NCBI GenBank assembly: GCA_036785325.1 | Contig: JAXIVH010000081.1 | Location: forward strand, 427,780-491,779 | Direction of reading: 5' to 3' | DNA: 64,000 nt | Source: Urophycis tenuis | Lineage: Eukaryota > Chordata > Actinopteri > Gadiformes > Phycidae | Shown here: in pieces, positions 1-10,889 of the stretch | Layout: every line of letters starts with the position of its first letter | How positions within the stretch are numbered: position 1 is the first letter of the stretch | Position numbers and translations under genes: made by a program | Notes under the pieces: generated by a model | What the model was told of the DNA's origin: nothing | Database searches by the model: none | The model's input: the letters and a program-made list of their open reading frames with translations, nothing else

Positions 1-659
1 TTTCACTTTCAACAGACGAGTGGTGTAGCGAGGGGTGCGCCAGCCATAAGCGTTTCCTGACGAACAACGCGTACTGCCCCACGGCCCGCCATTTTGGAGT
101 CGGTGAGGGACACTAGTCTGCAGAGAGCTCCACCAGGCTCACTGTTCCTGTTCTTTTCTGCGGGGCCACCGGCACTCAAGAGTTACCAGACACTCCCCGT
201 CACGTCAGAGGCCCGTGAGCACTGTGTTTCCTCTTTTAAAACGGATGGCAATAATTATAGGACAATGAATGTAGTCTTCCACCATGGATGCAATTAAGAG
301 GAGTGTTGATTAATGTAATTGAAAGCAATTGAAATGTTTGAAACTTGATCTGGGGCCTTTCTTACTGTATTGGCAGCTATGAAATGTTTCCCCTTTGTAC
401 TCTTTGTAAGTCACTTTGGATAAAAGCGTAATTGTAAATGTAAATGGACCCTCACTGCCTCCAAGTCCCACAACATTAACAATGACCACAGCAAAGGTGA
501 CAAAGATACCTGATTGTGATAATCAAACAACAAGCTTTGGTGTGATTCAAATGAATGTTGCTTTGTTTGCAAAAAGGGAAAGTCCCCTTCAGCTCCATCG
601 TTTTAATTATTTTATTGACGCTGTAAACACGGTCAAATCTAAAAAAAAAAAAAAAACGT
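1..659. other. Non-coding left flank of the U1 array
   Basis: No gene is supported here. The short open frames lack recognisable domains. The stretch holds a fish LINE-type 3' tail (entered separately) and a 16-base A run near 641-656 that could be the tail of an old retroposed copy. Confidence 0.5.
398..446 (+). repeat. Fish LINE/SINE-type 3' tail fragment
   Basis: The stretch contains TAAGTCACTTTGGATAAAAG followed by short AATTGTAAATG-type repeats. This closely resembles the conserved 3' tail shared by many teleost L2-like LINEs and their SINEs. Only the tail is present, so the parent cannot be named. Confidence 0.55.
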
Positions 660-770
660 GACGGGCATACTGCTGTGTCACTTTGCTGTACTTGTGTGCT
701 GGACTGTCCTGTGAGGGGACGTGATGTGGGAGGAGCTTTGTGTTACCAATTGGAAACCTCAGCAGAATAC

Positions 771-790
771 AGCAATGCATGATGGGAAAT
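771..790 (-). promoter_or_regulatory. Staf/ZNF143-like site, DSE of U1 copy 1
   Basis: Read on the minus strand, this is TTTCCCATCATGCATTGC, matching the vertebrate Staf (ZNF143) consensus built on CCCANNATGC. It lies about 185-205 bp before U1 copy 1, the usual place for a snRNA distal sequence element. The same motif sits at the same distance before copies 23 and 25. Confidence 0.65.
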
Positions 791-911
791 ACGTATACCG
801 TTATATTACTTGCATTTCTAATTCTTTATTTGTTTTGCATCTTTGGGATAGAAATATCAGAATGGTTATTTGTAGTTTGTTAGTCAAGTTGTCGTGTTGT
901 CATTAAAATGT

Positions 912-929
912 AAGCACCATGATGTAGAC
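912..929 (+). promoter_or_regulatory. Proximal sequence element (PSE) of U1 copy 1
   Basis: The block AAGCACCATGATGTAGAC spans -63 to -46 from the U1 start. It is the only upstream stretch nearly identical in both spacer classes, so it is the best candidate for the SNAPc-binding PSE. The exact limits are inferred. Confidence 0.6.
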
Positions 930-974
930 TCTTATGTGGGAGAATCACTCCAGCATGTGAGCCATGTACAACTC

Positions 975-1138
975 ATACTTACCTGGCAGGGGAGACACCA
1001 TGATCAAGAAGGTGGTTCACCCAGGGCGAGGCTCAGCCATTGCACTCCGGTTGTGCTGACCCCTGCGAATTCCCCAAATGTGGGAATCTCGACTGCATAA
1101 TTTCTGGTAGTGGGGGACTGCGTTCGCGCTCTCCCCTG
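975..1138 (+). ncRNA. RNU1: U1 snRNA, array copy 1
   Basis: U1 snRNA is the RNA core of the nuclear U1 snRNP and pairs with pre-mRNA 5' splice sites. This 164-nt copy starts with ATACTTACCTG, the exact splice-site-pairing 5' end. It carries the SL1 loop GATCAAGAAG (U1-70K), the SL2 loop ATTGCACTCC (U1A), SL3, an AATTTCTGG Sm-type site near nt 125-133 and an SL4 hairpin closed by a UUCG tetraloop at nt 149-152. It ends CTCCCCTG. It differs from the window consensus by T22C only. Its promoter is type 2 and its downstream flank is type 1. Transcription would be by Pol II with SNAPc. Confidence 0.96.
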
Positions 1139-1146
1139 ATAATGCT

Positions 1147-1159
1147 GTGGCAAAGTAAA
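1147..1159 (+). terminator. snRNA 3' box of U1 copy 1
   Basis: The segment GTGGCAAAGTAAA lies 9-21 nt past the mature U1 end, where the vertebrate 3' box (GTTT-N0-3-AAARNNAGA) directs 3' processing by Integrator. Type 1 copies share this form; type 2 copies carry a variant nearer to consensus. Confidence 0.5.
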
Positions 1160-1857
1160 TGCTGGTGGGAAGGGTCTGGATATTAAGAAGTGTCATTAGG
1201 GTAGTTTGATCTGTGTTGTATTCGTTAGGTAATGATTTTGTTAGTTAGCAGCATGGTGTTCACATTATAGATATTGCACGTTAAGCATACCAAATTAGGA
1301 CAAGATCGTGGTTGAGCTTCTCAACATCTACATCTACGTTCGTTCCATAGTTTAATGTTTATTTGTTGACCATTGCCAGTCCTGTGTCAAAGCAGTTTTT
1401 TATTACCATGGATGTATTATCAGTTATTACACACACATTGGGAGCGTAATATGCCGTTGACAATACATGTGTGATGTTTAAAAATCACTAAAATAACAAG
1501 CTTTTCAATGAGGTAGCATTTAATGCATTTAATTTGTTGAAAGTTTCTTGGGAGAGATTGTTTGTGTATAGTTGACATCTTGCTTATGTATTAACTCAAT
1601 CGTCCTGCAGTCGGCAGCAATGCATTTTGATGGTATTTATTGATGCAAAATCCCAGAGGATTTCAGCAAAACATGATACAACAAAGATGGAACAAATTGT
1701 TTGGTTGAATTGTATGTTAGGGATGCAGATATCACAATAGTGATTGTAGTTGGTAGCCAATGCATTTGTTGTGGCATAATAGTCAGCAAAATGTGACAAC
1801 CATGATGTAGACTCTTATGTGGGCGAATCACTCCAGCATGTGAGCCGTGTACAACTC

Positions 1858-2021
1858 ATACTTACCTGGCAGGGGAGATACCATGATCAAGAAGGTGGTT
1901 CACCCAGGGCGAGGCTTAGCCATTGCACTCCGGTTGTGCTGACCCCTGCGAATTCCCCAAATGTGGGAATCTCGACTGCATAATTTCTGGTAGTGGGGGA
2001 CTGCGTTCGCGCTCTCCCCTG
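1858..2021 (+). ncRNA. RNU1: U1 snRNA, array copy 2
   Basis: Full length with intact 5' end and Sm-type site. Its one change from consensus, C60T, turns a C-G pair of stem-loop 2 into a U-G wobble, so structure should hold. This is the first copy with a type 1 promoter. Confidence 0.95.
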
Positions 2022-2523
2022 ATAATGCTGTGGCAAAGTAAATGCTGGTGGGAAGGGTCTGGATATTAAGAAGTGTCATTAGGGCAGTTTGTTCTGTGTT
2101 GTAATCGTTAGGTAATGATTTTGTTAGTTAGCAGCATGGTGTTCACATTGTAGACATTGCACGTTAAGCATATCTAATTAGGACAAGATCATGGTTGAGC
2201 TTCTCAACATACATCTACGTTCGTTCCATAGTTTAATGTTTATTTGTTGACCATTGCCAGTCCTGTGTCAAAGCAGTTTTTTATTACCATGGATGTATTA
2301 TCAGTTATTACACACACATTGGGAGCGTAATGTGGCGTTGACAATACATGTTTGATGTTTAAAAATCACTAAAAAAACAAGCTTTTCAATGAGGTAGCAT
2401 TTAATGCATTTAATTTGTTGAAAGTTTCTTGGGAGAGATTGTTTGTGTATAGTTGACATCTTGCTTATGTATTAACTCAAACGTCCTGCAGTCGGCAGCA
2501 ATGCATTTTGATGGTATTTATTG

Positions 2524-2531
2524 ATGCAAAA
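2524..2531 (+). promoter_or_regulatory. Octamer-like DSE of type 1 units (copy 3 shown)
   Basis: ATGCAAAA, one base from the Oct-1 octamer ATGCAAAT, lies about 215 bp before U1 copy 3 and recurs in every type 1 unit. In type 1 units the nearby GCAATGCATTTTGATGG looks like a decayed Staf site. The DSE role is inferred from position. Confidence 0.4.
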
Positions 2532-2678
2532 TCCCAGAGGATTTCAGCAAAACATGATACAACAAAGATGGAACAAATTGTTTGGTTGAATTGTATGTTA
2601 GGGATGCAGATATCACAATAGTGATTGTAGTTGGTAGCCAAGGCATTTGTTGTTGTGGCATAATAGTCAGCAAAATGT

Positions 2679-2696
2679 GACCACCATGATGTAGAC
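2679..2696 (+). promoter_or_regulatory. PSE of U1 copy 3 (type 1 example)
   Basis: GACCACCATGATGTAGAC at -63 to -46. Other type 1 units carry the same block at the same distance, with GAGCACC or GACAACC variants at its start. Confidence 0.55.
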
Positions 2697-2741
2697 TCTT
2701 ATGTGGGAGAATCACTCCAGCATGTGAGCCGTGTACAACTC

Positions 2742-2905
2742 ATACTTACCTGGCAGGGGAGATACCATGATCAAGAATGTGGTTCACCCAGGGCGAGGCT
2801 CAGCCATTGCACTCCGGTTGTGCTGACCCCTGCGAATTCCCCAAATGTGGGAATCTCGACTGCATAATTTCTGGTAGTGGGGGACTGCGTTCGTGCTCTC
2901 CCCTG
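2742..2905 (+). ncRNA. RNU1: U1 snRNA, array copy 3
   Basis: Full length. Two changes: G37T at the edge of the U1-70K loop of stem-loop 1, and C153T, which makes the closing pair of the UUCG tetraloop a G-U wobble. G37T is the one that might affect protein binding. Confidence 0.93.
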
Positions 2906-3627
2906 ATAATGCTGTGGCAAAGTAAATGCTGATGGGAAGGGTCTGGATATTAAGAAGTGTCATTAGGGCAGTTTGTTCTGTGTTGTAATCGTTAGGTAAT
3001 GATTTTGTTAGTTAGCAGCATGGTGTTTACATTGTAGACATTGCACGTTAAGCATATCTAATTAGGACAAGATCGTGGTTGAGCTTCTCAACATCTACAT
3101 CTACGTTCGTTCCATAGTTTAATGTTTATTTGTTGACCATTGCCAGTCCTGTGTCAAAGCAGTTTTTTATTACCATGGATGTATTATCAGTTATTACACA
3201 CACATTGGGAGCGTAATGTGGCGTTGACAATACATGTTTGATGTTTAAAAATCACTAAAAAAACAAGCTTTTCAATGAGGTAGCATTTAATGCATTTAAT
3301 TTGTTGAAAGTTTCTTGGGAGAGATTGTTTGTGTATAGTTGACATCTTGCTTATGTATTAACTCAAACGTCCTGCAGTCGGCAGCAATGCATTTTGATGG
3401 TATTTATTGATGCAAAATCCCAGAGGATTTCAGCAAAACATGATACAACAAAGATGGAACAAATTGTTTGGTTGAATTGTATGTTAGGGATGCAGATATC
3501 ACAATAGTGATTGTAGTTGGTAGCCAAGGCATTTGTTGTTGTGGCATAATAGTCAGTAAAATGTGACCACCATGATGTAGACTCTTATGTGGGAGAATCA
3601 CTCCAGCATGTGAGCCGTGTACAACTC

Positions 3628-3791
3628 ATACTTACCTGGCAGGGGAGATACCATGATCAAGAAGGTGGTTCACCCAGGGCGAGGCTCAGCCATTGCACTC
3701 CGGTTGTGCTGACCCCTGCGAATTCCCCAAATGTGGGAATCTCGATTGCATAATTTCTGGTAGTGGGGGACTGCGTTCGCGCTCTCCCCTG
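3628..3791 (+). ncRNA. RNU1: U1 snRNA, array copy 4
   Basis: Full length. The single change C119T turns the G15-C119 pair of helix H into a G-U wobble, so it is likely tolerated. Confidence 0.94.
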
Positions 3792-4511
3792 ATAATGCTG
3801 TGGCAAAGTAAATGCTGGTGGGAAGGGTCTGGATATTAAGAAGTGTCATTAGGGCAGTTTGTTCTGTGTTGTAATCGTTAGGTAATGATTTTGTTAGTTA
3901 GCAGCATGGTGTTTACATTGTAGACATTGCACGTTAAGCATATCTAATTAGGACAAGATCGTGGTTGAGCTTCTCAGCATACATCTACGTTCGTTCCATA
4001 GTTTAATGTTTATTTGTTGACCATTGCCAGTCCTGTGTCAAAGCAGTTTTTTATTACCATGGATGTATTATCAGTTATTACACACACATTGGGAGCGTAA
4101 TGTGGCGTTGACAATACATGTGTGATGTTTAAAAATCACTAAAATAACAAGCTTTTCAATGAGGTAGCATTTAATGCATTTAATTTGTTGAAAGTTTCTT
4201 GGGAGAGATTGTTTGTGTATAGTTGACATCTTGCTTATGTATTAACTCAATCGTCCTGCAGTCGGCAGCAATGCATTTTGATGGTATTTATTGATGCAAA
4301 ATCCCAGAGGATTTCAGCAAAACATGATACAACAAAGATGGAACAAATTGTTTGGTTGAATTGTATGTTAGGGATGCAGATATCACAATAGTGATTGTAG
4401 TTGGTAGCCAAGGCATTTGTTGTTGTGGCATAATAGTCAGTAAAATGTGACCACCATGATGTAGACTCTTATGTGGGAGAATCAGTCCAGCATGTGAGCC
4501 GTGTACAACTC

Positions 4512-4675
4512 ATACTTACCTGGCAGGGGAGATACCATGATCAAGAAGGTGGTTCACCCAGGGCGAGGCTCAGCCATTGCACTCCGGTTGTGCTGACCCC
4601 TGCGAATTCCCCAAATGTGGGAATCTCGACTGCATAATTTCTGGTAGTGGGGGACTGCGTTCGCGCTCTCCCCTG
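4512..4675 (+). ncRNA. RNU1: U1 snRNA, array copy 5
   Basis: Matches the window consensus at all 164 positions. The promoter upstream reads ATCAGTCCAGC instead of ATCACTCCAGC at about -27, a variant shared with copies 12, 17, 18, 20 and 22. Confidence 0.95.
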
Positions 4676-5394
4676 ATAATGCTGTGGCAAAGTAAATGCT
4701 GGTGGGAAGGGTCTGGATATTAAGAAGTGTCATTAGGGCAGTTTGTTCTGTGTTGTAATCGTTAGGTAATGATTTTGTTAGTTAGCAGCATGGTGTTCAC
4801 ATTATAGATATTGCACGTTAAGCATACCCAATTAGGACAAGATCGTGGTTGAGCTTCTCAACATACATCTACGTTCGTTCCATAGTTTAATGTTTATTTG
4901 TTGACCATTGCCAGTCCCGTGTCAAAATAGTGTAATTACCATGGATGTATTATCAGTTATTACACACACATTGGGAGCGTAATGTGGCGTTGACAATACA
5001 TGTGTGATGTTTAAAAATCACTAAAATAACAAGCACATCAGCTGAGGTAGCATTTAATGCATTTAATTTGTTGAAAGTTTCTTGGGAGAGATTGTTTGTG
5101 TATAGTTGACATCTTGCTTTTGTATTAACTCAATCGTCCTGCAGTCGGCAGCAATGCATTTTGATGGTATTTATTGATGCAAAATCCCAGAGGATTTCAG
5201 CAAAACATGATACAACAAAGATGGAACAAATTGTTTGGTTGAATTGTATGTTAGGGATGCAGATATCACAATAGTGATTGTAGTTGGTAGCCAAGGCATT
5301 TGTTGTTGTGGCATAATAGTCAGTAAAATGTGACCACCATGATGTAGACTCTTATGTGGGAGAATCACTGCAGCATGTGAGCCGTGTACAACTC

Positions 5395-5558
5395 ATACTT
5401 ACCTGGCAGGGGAGATACCATGATCAAGAAGGTGGTTCACCCAGGGCGAGGCTCAGCCATTGCACTCCGGTTGTGCTGACCCCTGCGAATTCCCCAAATG
5501 TGGGAATCTCGACTGCATAATTTCTGGTAGTGGGGGACTGCGTTCGCGCTCTCCCCTG
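5395..5558 (+). ncRNA. RNU1: U1 snRNA, array copy 6
   Basis: Consensus sequence throughout. The upstream spacer has CACATCAGCTGAGGTAGC in place of CTTTTCAATGAGGTAGC, a block also found before copies 7, 8 and 9. Confidence 0.95.
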
Positions 5559-6281
5559 ATAATGCTGTGGCAAAGTAAATGCTGGTGGGAAGGGTCTGGA
5601 TATTAAGAAGTGTCATTAGGGCAGTTTGTTCTGTGTTGTAATCGTTAGGTAATGATTTTGTTAGTTAGCAGCATGGTGTTTACATTGTAGACATTGCACG
5701 TTAAGCATATCTAATCAGGACAAGATCGTGGTTGAGCTTCTCAACATCTACATCTACGTTCGTTCCATAGTTTAATGTTTATTTGTTGACCATTGCCAGT
5801 ACTGTGTCAAAGCAGTTTTTTATTACCATGGATGTATTATCAGTTATTACACACACATTGGGAGCGTAATGTGGCGTTGACAATACATGTTTGATGTTTA
5901 AAAATCACTAAAATAACAAGCACATCAGCTGAGGTAGCATTTAATGCATTTAATTTGTTGAAAGTTTCTTGGGAGAGATTGTTTGTGTATAGTTGACATC
6001 TTGCTTATGTATTAACTCAATCGTCCTGCAGTCGGCAGCAATGCATTTTGATGGTATTTATTGATGCAAAATCCCAGAGGATTTCAGCAAAACATGATAC
6101 AACAAAGATGGAACAAATTGTTTGGTTGAATTGTATGTTAGGGATGCAGATATCACAATAGTGATTGTAGTTGGTAGCCAAGGCATTTGTTGTTGTGGCA
6201 TAATAGTCAGCAAAATGTGACCACCATGATGTAGACTCTTATGTGGGAGAATCACTCCAGCATGTGAGCCGTGTACAACTC

Positions 6282-6445
6282 ATACTTACCTGGCAGGGGA
6301 GATACCATGATCAAGAAGGTGGTTCACCCAGGGCGAGGCTCAGCCATTGCACTCCGGTTGTGCTGACCCCTGCGAATTCCCCAAATGTGGGAATCTCGAC
6401 TGCATAATTTCTGGTAGTGGGGGACTGCGTTCGCGCTCTCCCCTG
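6282..6445 (+). ncRNA. RNU1: U1 snRNA, array copy 7
   Basis: Consensus sequence throughout. It lies 887 bp from copy 6, with a regular type 1 spacer. Confidence 0.95.
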
Positions 6446-7164
6446 ATAATGCTGTGGCAAAGTAAATGCTGGTGGGAAGGGTCTGGATATTAAGAAGTGT
6501 CATTAGGGCAGTTTGTTCTGTGTTGTAATCGTTAGGTAATGATTTTGTTAGTTAGCAGCATGGTGTTCACATTATAGATATTGCACGTTAAGCATACCCA
6601 ATTAGGACAAGATCGTGGTTGAGCTTCTCAACATACATCTACGTTCGTTCCATAGTTTAATGTTTATTTGTTGACCATTGCCAGTCCTGTGTCAAAATAG
6701 TGTAATTACCATGGATGTATTATCAGTTATTACACACACATTGGGAGCGTAATGTGGCGTTGACAATACATGTGTGATGTTTAAAAATCACTAAAATAAC
6801 AAGCACATCAGCTGAGGTAGCATTTAATGCATTTAATTTGTTGAAAGTTTCTTGGGAGAGATTGTTTGTGTATAGTTGACATCTTGCTTTTGTATTAACT
6901 CAATCGTCCTGCAGTCGGCAGCAATGCATTTTGATGGTATTTATTGATGCAAAATCCCAGAGGATTTCAGCAAAACATGATACAACAAAGATGGAACAAA
7001 TTGTTTGGTTGAATTGTATGTTAGGGATGCAGATATCACAATAGTGATTGTAGTTGGTAGCCAATGCATTTGTTGTTGTGGCATAATAGTCAGTAAAATG
7101 TGACCACCATGATGTAGACTCTTATGTGGGAGAATCACTGCAGCATGTGAGCCGTGTACAACTC

Positions 7165-7328
7165 ATACTTACCTGGCAGGGGAGACACCATGATCAAGAA
7201 GGTGGTTCACCCAGGGCGAGGCTCAGCCATTGCACTCCGGTTGTGCTGACCCCTGCGAATTCCCCAAATGTGGGAATCTCGACTGCATAATTTCTGGTAG
7301 TGGGGGACTGCGTTCGCGCTCTCCCCTG
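7165..7328 (+). ncRNA. RNU1: U1 snRNA, array copy 8
   Basis: Full length with T22C in the lower part of stem-loop 1. The same change occurs in copies 1, 10, 17 and 25, so this base appears to spread through the array by gene conversion or unequal exchange. Confidence 0.95.
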
Positions 7329-8049
7329 ATAATGCTGTGGCAAAGTAAATGCTGGTGGGAAGGGTCTGGATATTAAGAAGTGTCATTAGGGCAGTTTTTT
7401 CTGTGTTGTAATCGATAGGTAATGATTTTGTTAGTTAGCAGCATGGTGTTTACATTGTAGACATTGCACGTTAAGCATATCTAATTAGGACAAGATCGTG
7501 GTTGAGCTTCTCAACATACATCTACGTTCGTTCCATAGTTTAATGTTTATTTGTTGACCATTGCCAGTCCTGTGTCAAAGCAGTTTTTTATTACCATGGA
7601 TGTATTATCAGTTATTACACACACATTGGGAGCGTAATGTGGCGTTGACAATACGTGTGTGATGTTTAAAAATCACTAAAATAACAAGCACATCAGCTGA
7701 GGTAGCATTTAATGCATTTAATTTGTTGAAAGTTTCTTGGGAGAGATTGTTTGTGTATAGTTGACATCTTGCTTATGTATTAACTCAATCGTCCTGCAGT
7801 CGGCAGCAATGCATTTTGATGGTATTTATTGATGCAAAATCCCAGAGGATTTCAGCAAAACATGATACAACAAAGATGGAACAAATTGTTTGGTTGAATT
7901 GTATGTTAGGGATGCAGATATCACAATAGTGATTGTAGTTGGTAGCCAATGCATTTGTTGTTGTCGCATAATAGTCAGCAAAATGTGACAACCATGATGT
8001 AGACTCTTATGTGGGCGAATCACTGCAGCATGTGAGCCGTGTACAACTC

Positions 8050-8213
8050 ATACTTACCTGGCAGGGGAGATACCATGATCAAGAAGGTGGTTCACCCAGG
8101 GCGAGGCTCAGCCATTGCACTCCGGTTGTGCTGACCCCTGCGAATTCCCCAAATGTGGGAATCTCGACTGCATAATTTCTGGTAGTGGGGGACTGCGTTC
8201 GCGCTCTCCCCTG
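8050..8213 (+). ncRNA. RNU1: U1 snRNA, array copy 9
   Basis: Consensus sequence throughout. Its upstream unit carries GTGACAACCATGATG at the PSE edge and GGGCGAATCAC, a promoter haplotype also seen before copy 2. Confidence 0.95.
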
Positions 8214-8932
8214 ATAATGCTGTGGCAAAGTAAATGCTGGTGGGAAGGGTCTGGATATTAAGAAGTGTCATTAGGGCAGTTTGTTCTGTGTTGTAATCGT
8301 TAGGTAATGATTTTGTTAGTTAGCAGCATGGTGTTCACATTGTAGACATTGCACGTTAAGCATATCTAATTAGGACAAGATCATGGTTGAGCTTCTCAAC
8401 ATACATCTACGTTCGTTCCATAGTTTAATGTTTTTTGTTGACCATTGCCAGTCCTGTGTCAAAGCAGTTTTTTATTACCATGGATGTATTATCAGTTATT
8501 ACACACACATTGGGAGCGTAATGTGCCATTGACAATACATGTGTGATGTTTAAAGATCACTAAAATAACAAGCTTTTCAATGAGGTAGCATTTAATGCAT
8601 TTAATTTGTTGAAAGTTTCTTGGGAGAGATTGTTTGTGTATAGTTGACATCTTGCTTATGTATTAACTCAATCGTCCTGCAGTCGGCAGCAATGCATTTT
8701 GATGGTATTTATTGATGCAAAATCCCAGAGGATTTCAGCAAAACATGATACAACAAAGATGGAACAAATTGTTTGGTTGAATTGTATGTTAGGGATGCAG
8801 ATATCACAATAGTGATTGTAGTTGGTAGCCAAGGCATTTGTTGTTGTGGCATAATAGTCAGCAAAATGTGAGCACCATGATGTAGACTCTTATGTGGGAG
8901 AATCACTCCAGCATGTGAGCCGTGTACAACTC

Positions 8933-9096
8933 ATACTTACCTGGCAGGGGAGACACCATGATCAAGAAGGTGGTTCACCCAGGGCGAGGCTCAGCCATTG
9001 CACTCCGGTTGTGCTGACCCCTGCGAATTCCCCAAATGTGGGAATCTCGACTGCATAATTTCTGGTAGTGGGGGACTGCGTTCGCGCTCTCCCCTG
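8933..9096 (+). ncRNA. RNU1: U1 snRNA, array copy 10
   Basis: Full length with T22C. The promoter has GAGCACC at the PSE start, as before copy 13. The downstream flank reads TGCTGCGGCAAAG at the 3' box instead of TGCTGTGGCAAAG. Confidence 0.94.
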
Positions 9097-9823
9097 ATAA
9101 TGCTGCGGCAAAGTAAATGCTGGTGGGAAGGGTCTGGATATTAACAGGTGTCATTAGGGCAGTTTGTTCTGTGTTGTAATCGTTAGGTAATGATTTTGTT
9201 AGTTAGCAGCATGGTGTTCACATTATAGATATTGCACGTTAAGCATACCCAATTAGGACAAGATCGTGGTTGAGCTTCTCAACATACATCTACGTTCGTT
9301 CCATAGTTTAATGTTTATTTGTTGACCATTGCCAGTCCTGTGTCAAAGCATTTTTTACTACCATGGATGTATTATCAGTTATTAAACACACATTGGGAGC
9401 GTAATGTGGCGTTGACAATACATGTGTGATGTTTAAAAATCACTAAAATAACAAGCACATCAGCTTTTCAATGAGGTAGCATTTAATGCATTTAATTTGT
9501 TGAAAGTTTCTTGGGAGAGATTGTTTGTGTATAGTTGACATCTTGCTTATGTATTAACTCAATCGTCCTGCAGTCGGCAGCAATGCATTTTGATGGTATT
9601 TATTGATGCAAAATCCCAGAGGATTTCAGCAAAACATGATACAACAAAGATGGAACAAATTGTTTGGTTGAATTGTATGTTAGGGATGCAGATATCACAA
9701 TAGTGATTGTAGTTGGTAGCCAATGCATTTGTTGTTGTGGCATAATAGTCAGTAAAATGTGACCACCATGATGTAGACTCTTATGTGGGAGAATCACTCC
9801 AGCATGTGAGCCATGTACAACTC

Positions 9824-9987
9824 ATACTTACCTGGCAGGGGAGATACCATGATCAAGAAGGTGGTTCACCCAGGGCGAGGCTCAGCCATTGCACTCCGGT
9901 TGTGCTGACCCCTGCGAATTCCCCAAATGTGGGAATCTCGACTGCATAATTTCTGGTAGTGGGGGACTGCGTTCGCGCTCTCCCCTG
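9824..9987 (+). ncRNA. RNU1: U1 snRNA, array copy 11
   Basis: Consensus sequence throughout. It follows the longest uninterrupted unit (891 bp), whose spacer carries both CACATCAG and CTTTTCAATGAGG. Confidence 0.95.
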
Positions 9988-10697
9988 ATAATGCTGTGGC
10001 AAAGTAAATGCTGGTGGGAAGGGTCTGGATATTAAGAAGTGTCATTAGGGCAGTTTTTTCTGTGTTGTAATCGATAGGTAATGATTTTGTTAGTTAGCAG
10101 CATGGTGTTTACATTGTAGACATTGCACGTTAAGCATATCTAATTAGGACAAGATCGTGGTTGAGCTTCTCAACATACATCTACGTTCGTTCCATAGTTT
10201 AATGTTTATTTGTTGACCATTGCCAGTCCTGTGTCAAAGCAGTTTTTTATTACCATGGATGTATTATCAGTTATTACACACACATTGGAGCGTAATGTGG
10301 CGTTGACAATACATGTGTGATGTTTAAAAATCACTAAAATAACAAGCTTTTCAATGAGGTAGCATTTAATTTGTTGAAAGTTTCTTGGGAGAGATTGTTT
10401 GTGTATAGTTGACATCTTGCTTATGTATTAACTCAATCGTCCTGCAGTCGGCAGCAATGCATTTTGATGGTATTTATTGATGCAAAATCCCAGAGGATTT
10501 CAGCAAAACATGATACAACAAAGATGGAACAAATTGTTTGGTTGAATTGTATGTTAGGGATGCAGATATCACAATAGTGATTGTAGTTGGTAGCCAAGGC
10601 ATTTGTTGTTGTGGCATAATAGTCAGTAAAATGTGACCACCATGATGTAGACTCTTATGTGGGAGAATCAGTCCAGCATGTGAGCCGTGTACAACTC

Positions 10698-10861
10698 ATA
10701 CTTACCTGGCAGGGGAGATACCATGATCAAGAAGGTGGTTCACCCAGGGCGAGGCTCAGCCATTGCACTCCGGTTGTGCTGACCCCTGCGAATTCCCCAA
10801 ATGTGGGAATCTCGACTGCATAATTTCTGGTAGTGGGGGACTGCGTTCGCGCTCTCCCCTG
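10698..10861 (+). ncRNA. RNU1: U1 snRNA, array copy 12
   Basis: Consensus sequence throughout. The preceding unit is short (874 bp): it lacks ATGCATTTA in the AT-rich block and one G of CATTGGGAGCG. The unit before copy 14 has the same deletions and length, so the two are recent duplicates. A TIR element interrupts the downstream spacer 26 bp past the gene. Confidence 0.95.
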
Positions 10862-10889
10862 ATAATGCTGTGGCAAAGTAAATGCTGGT

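Larger units (their letters stand above)
720..974 (+). repeat. Type 2 U1 spacer/promoter upstream of copy 1
   Basis: This 5' flank aligns with the flanks of copies 23 and 25 and is clearly different from the spacer that precedes copies 2-22. Shared blocks include a Staf-like site, GTTATATT, GCTAATTC-like text, AATATCAGAATG and TTTGTTAGYCAA just before the PSE. Copy 1 is therefore a chimera: type 2 promoter in front, type 1 spacer behind. Confidence 0.75.
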